NCBI RefSeq assembly: GCF_038593855.1
Contig: NZ_CP151996.1
Coordinates: forward strand, 2,046,001-2,110,000
Length of the DNA: 64,000 nucleotides
DNA from: Lysinibacillus sp. FSL M8-0337
Lineage (GTDB): Bacteria > Bacillota > Bacilli > Bacillales_A > Planococcaceae
Direction of reading: 5' to 3'
Positions 8,929 through 15,437 of the stretch are shown here, one piece after another. Both the position numbers and the translations under genes were made by a program. The notes beneath the pieces were generated by a model. That model had not been told where the DNA came from and did no database searches. It was given only the letters and a program-made list of their open reading frames with translations. Every line of letters begins with the position of its first letter. Within the stretch, counting starts at the first letter, position 1.

Positions 8929-9975
8929 ATGGATACGATGCAAGTAAGGGCAAGTGAACGAATCGATGCAGAGCAATTACATGCTTTTTTAAAGCGACAT
9001 TTCCCAGACTTACCAGAAGGGAAACTTGAAATTTCTCAATTTAGTGCGGGTCATTCTAATTTAACTTACTGTTTAAAAATAGCGGATTTTGAAATTGTAC
9101 TTCGCAGACCACCTCTGGGGCCAGTGGCAAAAAAAGCGCATGATATGAAGCGTGAATTTACAATATTATCGGCGCTCCATCCGTTTTTAGCTGTTGTACC
9201 AAAACCATATGTATATGTCGATGATGCGAGCATTATCGGCAGTGACTTTTTCTTAATGGAAAGAAAAAATGGCGTCGTGTTAGACACACGTTTCCCATCA
9301 GGGACAGAATCGACAATAGCACTCGCACGTCAATTGTCTGAAAAAATGGTGGAATCACTTGTAGCGCTCCATGCCATTCCATATAAGGAAACGGCTTTAA
9401 AGGATATGGTCAAGCCTGAAGGGTTTATGGAACGCCAAGTGGTTAGTTGGGTTGATCGTTATGAGAAAGCAAAAACAGCTGAGCTGTCAGAGGTAGCAGC
9501 GCTAACGGCTTGGTTAAAGGCTAATATACCGACAAATAATGAAGCGACAATTATTCACTATGACTATAAGTTCAACAATGCGATGTTTTCACAAGATTAC
9601 TCAGAAATGATTGGGCTTTTTGATTGGGAAATGACAACAGTAGGTGATCCGTTAGCAGATCTCGGTGTTGCGATGAGTTATTGGATGCATGCAGATGATC
9701 CAAAAATGTTGTTGTATGCATTAGGGGAGCCACCGATTACGGTTCATCCTGGATTTTATTCGAGAGAGGAATTTATCGCGCACTATGCGGAGAAAAGTGG
9801 TCGAGATGTCTCATCAATCGACTATTATATCACGTTTGCTTATTTTAAATTAGCGGTCATTTGCCAACAAATTTATTATCGTTATGTCAACGGACAAACG
9901 AAAGACGATCGTTTCGCACAAATGAATACGATGGTAGCTGCACTTATACAACAAGCTGCTAAAAGTATTAAATAG
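8929..9975 (+). CDS. APH-like phosphotransferase (ACAD10/11 N-domain / LvaA-type hydroxyacyl-CoA kinase)
   Basis: The 348-residue protein has an APH/choline-kinase fold. The loop SAGHSNLTYCL and the VLRRPP strand are the ATP-site elements, IIHYDYKFNNAMF is the Brenner motif with catalytic Asp and Asn, and GLFDWEMTTVGDPLADLG is the metal-binding segment. The LRRPPLG...A..M.RE pattern is that of the kinase domain fused to ACAD10 and ACAD11 in animals and of bacterial LvaA, which phosphorylate 4-hydroxyacyl-CoA. Aminoglycoside resistance is unlikely given the neighbours. GGGGGG lies before the ATG, 11 bases after the SDR stop, and a strong terminator ends the operon. Confidence 0.85.
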   Translation: MDTMQVRASERIDAEQLHAFLKRHFPDLPEGKLEISQFSAGHSNLTYCLKIADFEIVLRRPPLGPVAKKAHDMKREFTILSALHPFLAVVPKPYVYVDDASIIGSDFFLMERKNGVVLDTRFPSGTESTIALARQLSEKMVESLVALHAIPYKETALKDMVKPEGFMERQVVSWVDRYEKAKTAELSEVAALTAWLKANIPTNNEATIIHYDYKFNNAMFSQDYSEMIGLFDWEMTTVGDPLADLGVAMSYWMHADDPKMLLYALGEPPITVHPGFYSREEFIAHYAEKSGRDVSSIDYYITFAYFKLAVICQQIYYRYVNGQTKDDRFAQMNTMVAALIQQAAKSIK

Positions 9976-9998
9976 AAGTAGGTTAATAGAGGTAGTTT

Positions 9999-10046
9999 GA
10001 TTGTAGATGCTCCTAATCTTGGGGAGCATCTACAATCTTTTTTTGT
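9999..10046 (+). terminator. Strong intrinsic terminator
   Basis: A 15-base perfect stem, with left arm 9999-10013 and right arm 10023-10037 around TAGATGCTCC, is followed by a run of T residues. It closes the acyl-CoA dehydrogenase operon. Confidence 0.92.
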
Positions 10047-10485
10047 TGGTGTCTAATTTAATTGATAGATAACAACTACAGATTATCCGACACTATATTT
10101 TATAGTTTTAAATTATCCACTCGCACCAACTTTATTATGCAATACAAAATATTCACGATAAAGAAATAAAAGAGGGGGAATGCATGTTCTGCTTTGGGGG
10201 AAGGAACTAGGCAGAAATAGCGAAATCAGTATTTTGCGTAAAAACTTCATCAAGATGTTGCTTTTCTTAGGCTCTCTGAACTCTCTTGTTAAATTCCCTT
10301 TTAATAGAACCATCAAATTTAATGTCGAATATTTAAGAAATTCTCGTATTCGAACTGAAAAAAATGTCGAAAAAATGAATTTTAAGAGTAAATATGTATT
10401 AAATGTATTCAAATTTTTTTAATATTCAATTAATATATAATTGTCGAGAAAGACAAAACTATTAAATGTATTAAAGGAGGTTTAT
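10047..10485. other. Gene-poor stretch before the broken peptidase gene
   Basis: Reading frames exist on both strands (about 10113-10412 and 10180-10422) but their translations resemble no protein family and they largely mirror each other. AAAGGAGG near 10473 belongs to the gene remnant that follows. I see nothing else. Confidence 0.5.
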
Positions 10486-10676
10486 ATGAAAAAGTTTCTT
10501 TTTTTGTATTTGCTACCTTAATCATTATCTTAGTGTTTACTCATCATGTTGTATCAGAAAATCAGGAAGTCCAAAAGGAAAAGTTTAAGGTGGCAATTTT
10601 AGATAGTGGCATTAATGAAGAATTTTTGGAAAGTGGTATTGTTGATGAATTTAATGCTATCGACCCGACATCTTAA
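10486..10676 (+). pseudogene. Broken 5' end of a secreted S8 (subtilisin-like) peptidase gene
   Basis: A good ribosome site (AAAGGAGG) precedes an ATG, but the frame hits a stop after 11 codons because a T tract (CTTTTTTTG) is one base short. In the shifted frame the reading continues as a signal peptide (VFATLIIILVFTHHVV) followed by FKVAILDSGINEEFLESG and DEFNAIDPTS. VAILDSGI is the catalytic-Asp motif of subtilases. The frame then ends at TAA, where the His and Ser motifs should follow, so most of the peptidase is missing. It abuts the toxin fragment below. Confidence 0.65.
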
Positions 10677-11074
10677 ATGCTTCTGTATTACCGGTCTTTG
10701 TGTATGTTGTTGGAGGAGTTGCAATTCGAACAACTGCAAGATATGTTCTTGGAATACCAATTAAAAACTTATCTCATAGAGGTTTTAATAGTTTTGACTC
10801 TTTAAAGAAATTCTTAGGGAATGCTGGTACAAATAGACAATGGCATCATATTGTTGAACAATCAAAAATTGCAAAGTCTGGCTTTAGTAAAACATCTATT
10901 CACAATACTCGTAATATCGTATCCATTGATATACAACATCATCAAAGAATTACAGGATACTATAATTCTATTCAACCTCATACGCAAGGTAAACGAGTAA
11001 GGGATTGGTTAGCAGGAAAGAGTTGGGATTATCAATACGATTATGGTATAAAAATTATGGATAGATTACGATAA
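10655..11074 (+). pseudogene. Orphan C-terminal toxin domain of a polymorphic toxin (WHH/HNH-like nuclease)
   Basis: The frame is open from 10655, with no ribosome site and only an internal GTG at 10700. It encodes a connector (AIRTTARYVLGIPIKNL...GFNSFDSLKKFLG) and a tip with NRQWHHIVEQS, IHNTRNIV, IQHHQRITGYYNS and RVRDWLAGKSWDYQYDYGI. The WHH...IHN...HH..ITGYY pattern is known to me from Bacillus polymorphic-toxin tips of the HNH/endonuclease VII type. It lacks delivery domains and a proper start, so it is a displaced toxin cassette that probably is not translated. The immunity gene follows 17 bases downstream. Confidence 0.65.
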
Positions 11075-11091
11075 TAACTTGAGGTGATAAT

Positions 11092-11463
11092 GTGCAAGAT
11101 GAGAAAATATTAGTTGAAACATTTATCAAACATTGCTTGATAGCAGAAGAAACTCAGATGACTGGAGATTATAAAAGAGGAAACAAATCCAATAAGGCGC
11201 TGCTTGCTATTTTGGGGCAACTAAAGCAATCATCTGAAGTTGCAACAGGCGTGTTAGATGAGCTGTTTTTACATGAAAATCCTTTTGTCTTATATGTTTG
11301 TAGTATTTATGCAATTGTATTGAACTATCGCAGAGCTGAAGCTTTAAAAATGCTTGAAAAGATTGCAGGAATGGAACAGAATATGACCAGTTTTCATGCA
11401 AGCATAGTTCTTGAACAATATGAATCAGGCGAACTTTTTAAACTGTATGGCGTAAGTAAATAA
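11092..11463 (+). CDS. DUF2019-like immunity protein
   Basis: This 123-residue soluble protein starts at a GTG behind GAGGTGAT. It has helical repeats with ...GDYKRGNKSNKALLAIL..., ...LDELFLHENPFVLYVCSIYAI... and ...RRAEALKMLEKIA, the pattern of the DUF2019 helical family. Its place directly behind a toxin tip makes it the cognate immunity protein. A second, dead copy lies at 12556-12837 and a stub of a third near 13995-14021, so this locus once carried several related immunity genes. Confidence 0.7.
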   Translation: MQDEKILVETFIKHCLIAEETQMTGDYKRGNKSNKALLAILGQLKQSSEVATGVLDELFLHENPFVLYVCSIYAIVLNYRRAEALKMLEKIAGMEQNMTSFHASIVLEQYESGELFKLYGVSK

Positions 11464-11540
11464 GCTACCACTAAGGAAATGGCTCAGCGATAAATATATG
11501 AGGGTCTTTTTTCTAAATTAACTTAAAAGTGGTGATATAG

Positions 11541-11939
11541 ATGGATAGTCAAATGTGTTTACTAATGGAGGTTCATGATTTAATTGAAGAATACTCTAAA
11601 ATGGGTGATAGCCTACGAAATCCAGAAAACGCGATAATAGGCATAGAGGATGAGCTTAAATTAAGTGTTGAAGAAGTCAAAGCGTTAAAAGCAAATGAAT
11701 TTGATTTTCATAGTATTTGTGGCATTGAAAAGATTGTTCGCGATCGGATGCTTTCAACCTTTTTTCACTTTTTCTGTATTATAGATGGTGTTGGTGATCC
11801 TAAATTTAGAAAAGATAATACGGTGTGGTTAGGGATGAAATTAGAACAGAGAGGTCTAGATGATGAGCGAGAGCACGAGGAATTTCTACACGATATGCTA
11901 TATGAAGCATATTGGAAATGGCAAGAATTGAAATCTTAA
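11541..11939 (+). CDS. Hypothetical acidic protein in the immunity array
   Basis: The protein has 132 residues, is soluble and acidic, and starts at an ATG behind GGTGATATAG. I recognise no family. It has LMEVHDLIEEY near the N-terminus, SVEEVKALKANEFDF in the middle and EHEEFLHDMLYEAYWKWQEL at the end, suggesting an all-helical fold. It lies between the live immunity gene and the decayed copies and shares their downstream tail. A second immunity protein is the likeliest role, but this is inference from position. Confidence 0.55.
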   Translation: MDSQMCLLMEVHDLIEEYSKMGDSLRNPENAIIGIEDELKLSVEEVKALKANEFDFHSICGIEKIVRDRMLSTFFHFFCIIDGVGDPKFRKDNTVWLGMKLEQRGLDDEREHEEFLHDMLYEAYWKWQELKS

Positions 11940-12037
11940 GATTGTAGCTTTGATTTATGGAAAGATTTTAAATATCTATTAAGATAATCAATAAAAGTAC
12001 TCTAAACAAAGATACATCCTTTTGAGTACTTTTATTG
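11940..12037 (+). repeat. Immunity-cassette tail with terminator, copy 1
   Basis: A segment beginning GATTGTAGCTTTGATTTATGG ends in a hairpin with arms AATAAAAGTACTC (11990-12002) and GAGTACTTTTATT (12024-12036). Related copies follow at 12838-12947 and 14022-14123. The conserved tail shows that the region grew by duplication of gene-plus-terminator units. Confidence 0.75.
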
Positions 12038-12099
12038 CATTAACAAGGGTTACAGACTAGGCTGTTTGCTTGGATACAAATGATGATAGATAAACGTTG

Positions 12100-12192
12100 C
12101 TATTCATTGCTAAGACTATAGAATGATAGTATCCCTAAACAAAAAATGACGAATAATGTTAAAAAAATATAAAAAACCGTTTTATTTTTCAC
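12100..12192 (-). CDS. 30-residue hydrophobic peptide
   Basis: On the minus strand AGGGGTGA precedes a GTG by about 6 bases. The reading encodes MKNKTVFYIFLTLFVIFCLG followed by ILSFYSLSNE, a short lysine head and one membrane span. The good ribosome site and composition argue for a real small membrane protein, for example a type I toxin-like or signalling peptide. No family is recognised, and it could be a chance frame. Confidence 0.4.
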   Translation of the reverse strand: MKNKTVFYIFLTLFVIFCLGILSFYSLSNE

Positions 12193-12327
12193 AAAATTCA
12201 CCCCTTTTATGCTAATATCTGTTGCTGAAGTAACTAATAAATGTCATATGTAGAACTACCTAATTTATATACTAGAATATAATAACTGAAATATCAATTA
12301 ATTTAAAGGGTAGAAAGGGTGCATTGT

Positions 12328-12552
12328 ATGTCTTATAAATATGTAAGCTATATTACTGCAATTACAATCCTTTTACTAATTTTATTCGTTACTAATAAAG
12401 TAAGCAAAGATGTGTTTTTACTCTTGTATGCGCCTCTATGTATAGCAATGCTAATCTTTTGAATTTTGGAGTTTAAAAACACTTTGAAAGATAAAGAAAA
12501 TATTGATTCAGAAAACAAAAGCCAATTAAATAATCGAATGAAAACTAAGTAG
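12328..12552 (+). pseudogene. Small membrane protein gene with an internal stop
   Basis: An ATG behind AGAAAGGG opens a 74-codon frame interrupted by TGA at 12460-12462. It encodes a membrane segment (ITAITILLLILFVT), NKVSKDVFLLLYAPLCIAML and, after the stop, EFKNTLKDKENID. The segment at 13779-13940 encodes a close relative (NKVSKEVFFLLFAPLSITML...FRNALKDTEKID), which shows the interrupted frame was once one gene. Confidence 0.6.
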
Positions 12553-12555
12553 TAT

Positions 12556-12837
12556 GTCTGCATTCATAAGGAAACATTAGTTGAAGAGTTTATTAATCAT
12601 TGCTTGATAGCAGAAGAAACGCCGATGACAGGAGATTATAAAAGAGGAAATAAATCAAATAAGGCGTTGCTAGCTATTTTGGAGCAACTAAAGCAATCAT
12701 CTGAACTTGCAACAGGCGTGTTAGATTAGTTGTTTTTACATGAAAATCCTTTTATCTTATATGTTTGTAGTATTTATGCAATTGTATTGAACTATCTCAG
12801 AGCTGAAGCTATAAAAATGCTTGAAAAGATTGAATGA
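12556..12837 (+). pseudogene. Dead second copy of the DUF2019-like immunity gene
   Basis: This segment is closely similar at the DNA level to 11092-11370. The reading KETLVEEFINHCLIAEETPMTG runs to a TAG at 12727, where the live copy has GAG. After the stop it continues through LFLHENPFILYVCSIYAIVL to KMLEKIE and a premature TGA, losing the C-terminal third. No start codon or ribosome site survives. The nonsense codon and truncation both indicate loss of function. Confidence 0.85.
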
Positions 12838-12947
12838 TTGTAGATTTGATTTATGAAAAGATTTTGTTTAATTAAGTATAATTAAACATTCAATCAATAA
12901 AAGCACTCAAAACAATGATACACCTGTTTAGAGTGCTTTTATTGATT
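12838..12947 (+). repeat. Immunity-cassette tail with terminator, copy 2
   Basis: It begins TTGTAGATTTGATTTATG and ends in a 17-base stem (12892-12908 with 12931-12947) around AAGCACTC. It is homologous to the tail at 11940-12037. The following bases (GGTTACAGACAAGGCTGTTT near 12987) also match those behind copy 1 (near 12050), extending the duplicated block. Confidence 0.75.
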
Positions 12948-13257
12948 GAAGAAAATATAATGCAAAGAAAAGAATTCATTAAAAATGGTTACAGACAAGG
13001 CTGTTTAGTTTGGTCAGTAGTATTGTTTAGTATTTGTTCGGAACACAGTAGTAATCTAAACATGTAATCTTGTCATTGAATAAATAACCGTTATTAAAAG
13101 CCTAGGTACTCAATTAATATTGAGCCTGGACTTTTTTATTTCAAGAAATATAACACTTGCCAATAGTAAATTATTAATAGTGGTCCGAATTATAAAAATA
13201 TTGAAAATAATGAGGTTATTAGTTATAATCAAAATGATTTATAATATAAAGGAGATG

Positions 13258-13689
13258 ATGAAGGAAATGAAGAGACTAAGTATTTTGTTGTGCGCGTTTA
13301 CATTAGTATTTGGAATTCTTGCATTTTCAGGAATCTCTTTAGCTGCCGAGGAAACAAGCTTTAATGATGTTGAGGAATTTACACCAATAGCAGAACCAGT
13401 AACAGAACTACCTCTTGGTTTTGACATCAATAAAGAATATGAAGATGGAGAAATAATATCAGATACAATCACTAAATCTGATATTAATCCACGAGGTTTT
13501 TATCTTTATGCAGATGCATCGCATCAAGTGTATTATACATTTAATAGCTCTATACCAACATTGTATCCTTACGAAAAATGGATTGATGGATATTTATATA
13601 AAGGAAATCTAAGATTACAAGGAGCTGTGCCAGCGGGAAAGGGTTATTTAGCTACATATAGTGGAAAGATTTCTACATTTATTAACTAA
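13258..13689 (+). CDS. Small secreted protein of unknown function
   Basis: The product has 143 residues from the ATG at 13258, preceded by AAAGGAG; ATGs at 13255 and 13267 are also possible. The signal peptide (KRLSILLCAFTLVFGILAFSGISLAAEE) has an apparent cleavage site after LAA. The mature part is about 110 residues, starts acidic and ends aromatic-rich (GFYLYADASHQVYYTF, KGNLRLQGAVPAGKGYLATYSG), which suggests a small beta-sheet protein. TATAAT at about 13239 gives a promoter. I do not recognise the family. Its place inside the toxin-immunity region hints at a secreted antagonism or immunity factor. Confidence 0.65.
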   Translation: MKEMKRLSILLCAFTLVFGILAFSGISLAAEETSFNDVEEFTPIAEPVTELPLGFDINKEYEDGEIISDTITKSDINPRGFYLYADASHQVYYTFNSSIPTLYPYEKWIDGYLYKGNLRLQGAVPAGKGYLATYSGKISTFIN

Positions 13690-13713
13690 AATAAGGTTCT
13701 GCTATACAAGAAA

Positions 13714-13745
13714 AGCCACGTTCATTTATATGCGTGTGGCTACTT
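13714..13745 (+). terminator. Intrinsic terminator after the secreted protein gene
   Basis: AGCCAC (13714-13719) pairs with GTGGCT (13736-13741), followed by ACTTTTGG. Confidence 0.6.
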
Positions 13746-13778
13746 TTGGTTAAATTTGTAAAATACCAGTTATTTAAA

Positions 13779-13940
13779 AAGCTAAATAAAGTCAGCAAAG
13801 AGGTGTTTTTCCTCTTATTTGCTCCTCTAAGTATAACAATGCTAATATTGGGGTTTTTAGCGTTTAGAAACGCTTTGAAAGATACAGAAAAGATTGATTT
13901 ACATGCATCAGAAATCAATAGCTTTTGCAAATATCGGTAA
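13779..13940 (+). pseudogene. 5'-truncated copy of the small membrane protein gene
   Basis: The frame encodes KLNKVSKEVFFLLFAPLSITML followed by ILGFLAFRNALKDTEKIDLHASE, homologous to 12388-12520. The upstream part runs through the preceding terminator and does not match the intact N-terminus, and there is no ribosome site. It is a remnant. Confidence 0.6.
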
Positions 13941-13994
13941 GCTTATATGATACTCTTGTTGATTACAAAGCCTGACTTGTTAAACTACTAATAG

Positions 13995-14123
13995 TAGGTG
14001 ATGATGAGCAGATATTGAATGATTGTAGATTCGGTTTATGGAACCGTTTAACGCCACAAACATGTATGAAGATAAACAAATAAAAGTACGCTAAATAGAA
14101 TAGTTCTGTTTAGCGTGCCTTTT
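13995..14123 (+). repeat. Collapsed third immunity unit: gene stub plus tail and terminator
   Basis: AGGTGATGATGAGCAGATATTG at about 13997 resembles the ribosome site and first codons of the DUF2019-like gene (GAGGTGATAATG...) and runs straight into GAATGATTGTAGATTCGG, the tail sequence. The tail ends in a hairpin, TAAAAGTACGCTAAA with TTTAGCGTGCCTTTT (14109-14123). A deletion between gene start and tail explains this. Confidence 0.55.
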
Positions 14124-14127
14124 CAAT

Positions 14128-14697
14128 TTATTTATTGTACTCCTCTTGCAAAATGCTGTAAATTTCCAAATCAACAATACCTTTACCAGACCAGAAAGTA
14201 GCTTGTCTTAATAAACCTTCTTTCATAAAGCCACTTTTTAAAAGCACTTTTTTTGACGCATCGTTCATCGGCATAACCTCTGCTTGAATTCTATTAATGT
14301 TCGCTTCATCAAATAAAAATTTACAAATGGTTTGTACAGATTCCGTTGCAATGCCCTTATTCCAATAGTTCTCTGCTAAATAGTAGCCAATTGTTACCAT
14401 ATTTACTTTTTGGTTAAAATCCATCGCTTCGATTATACCGACTAAAGAATCTTGTTGATCTTTATAAAAAATCCCCCATTTCACTCTACTTCTTTTCGTG
14501 AAGTCACGTTCAAAATGACCAATCATTTTTTGGACAGTCTGAATATTGTGCTTCGGGATAATGCCGCAATACTCAAATACTTTTTCATTATCGTAGATAG
14601 CGAATAACATGTCTAAGTGGCTTTCTTCTATTTTTTTAAATTGTAGGTTGCTAGAACGTAATAGTGGGAAGCTTTCAAAGATTTTTTCTACATTCAT
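14128..14697 (-). CDS. GNAT family N-acetyltransferase (RimJ/RimL-like)
   Basis: The protein has 189 residues from the ATG at 14697, chosen because GGAGAG lies 7 bases upstream; a longer reading from 14721 has no such site. It has the RimL-type layout, with LRSSNLQFKKIEESHLDMLFAIY at the N-terminus, TIGYYLAENYWNKGIATESV as the acetyl-CoA binding motif A, and NDASKKVLLKSGFMKEGLLRQ near the end. Such enzymes acetylate N-terminal amines of proteins or small molecules. A structured candidate leader/sRNA lies about 150 bases upstream on the same strand. Confidence 0.88.
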   Translation of the reverse strand: MNVEKIFESFPLLRSSNLQFKKIEESHLDMLFAIYDNEKVFEYCGIIPKHNIQTVQKMIGHFERDFTKRSRVKWGIFYKDQQDSLVGIIEAMDFNQKVNMVTIGYYLAENYWNKGIATESVQTICKFLFDEANINRIQAEVMPMNDASKKVLLKSGFMKEGLLRQATFWSGKGIVDLEIYSILQEEYNK

Positions 14698-14844
14698 GGG
14701 ATTCTCTCCTTTGCTTGTCATTTTGCGAGATTATTTTAATGATTTGGAATTTTTCATTTGGGAAAGCGATTTAAATAAGTATGTATTTAATATTTTCTAG
14801 TTAAACCATTATATTGTAAAATGGGAATCGAGTAAATCTAAAAT

Positions 14845-14912
14845 AAAAAAAGCTGTATCGTATAAAATACGCTACAGCTTCGAATTGGTTTGTGCCCTTT
14901 GATGGTGCTACT
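14845..14912 (-). ncRNA. Candidate small RNA or terminated leader, copy A of a three-member family
   Basis: On the minus strand an extended -10 (TGGTATACT, 14927-14919) is followed by a predicted transcript of about 68 bases. It ends in the hairpin AGCTGTAGCGTAT / ATACGATACAGCT and a T tract (14845-14850). The segment AAAGGGCA-AAAC-AATTCGA-GCTGTAGC is shared with copies at 39524-39590 and 42138-42204, with stem changes that preserve pairing. It lies upstream of the GNAT gene on the same strand, so it could be an attenuator as well as a free sRNA. Confidence 0.5.
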
Positions 14913-14927
14913 GAAAGCAGTATACCA

Positions 14928-15437
14928 TAGAATAATAAATAATTGTGATATTTATGTATTATAAATCTTTTGAAATCAATAGTGGTACGTGATGTCATCT
15001 TCTTTTAATAGCCTAGGAGTAATTGGCTTTCTACATATTATGATAAGTTATTTACCCATAGCCCCTCTTGATGTTGAACGTCGGGAGGGGCTTGTTATTT
15101 TGTAAACTTCATAAGTTAGCTTTATCGTATAAAAAATTTAATCTCTCTATCAATTATTATCATACTGGATTAGGGTACGGAATAGATTGTTATAGTTCTA
15201 CTATTAGGGATATGGAATCGAAAGCAAAAGAGCACATAATTTTTAATATTATGTAACAGAAATCACGGCTTGTAATAGAAAAAATACAAGTCAAAAGGGG
15301 CCAAGTGATCGAAACGACATTTTGATAGCTAAAAGACTGTGCAATAAAGATAAAGATGTTTTCCTTCTATTGCAATAGTCCGCTCTATGTTGAATAACAC
15401 AACTATTATTAATAATTTACACTGGAAGGAGAATCAA
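14928..15437. other. Intergenic region upstream of the Ca ATPase
   Basis: It holds an isolated terminator-like hairpin, GCCCCTC (15061-15067) with GAGGGGC (15085-15091) followed by TTGTTATTTTG, with no gene in front of it. A second inverted pair (GACTGTGCAATA with TATTGCAATAGTC, about 15333-15380) lies before the ATPase start and may be regulatory. A frame at 15068-15256 has no ribosome site and no family resemblance. Confidence 0.45.

Noticed and set aside
9066-9287. Minus-strand frame in the kinase gene, one of many antisense frames in real genes
   Set aside because: Shadow of a well-supported plus-strand gene, without ribosome site.
10113-10422. Opposed reading frames on both strands between the kinase operon and the peptidase remnant
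   Set aside because: They mirror each other, resemble no protein family, and the ribosome site spacing to ATG 10180 is wrong.
15068-15256. 62-codon plus-strand frame
   Set aside because: It begins inside a hairpin, has no ribosome site and an unusual composition.
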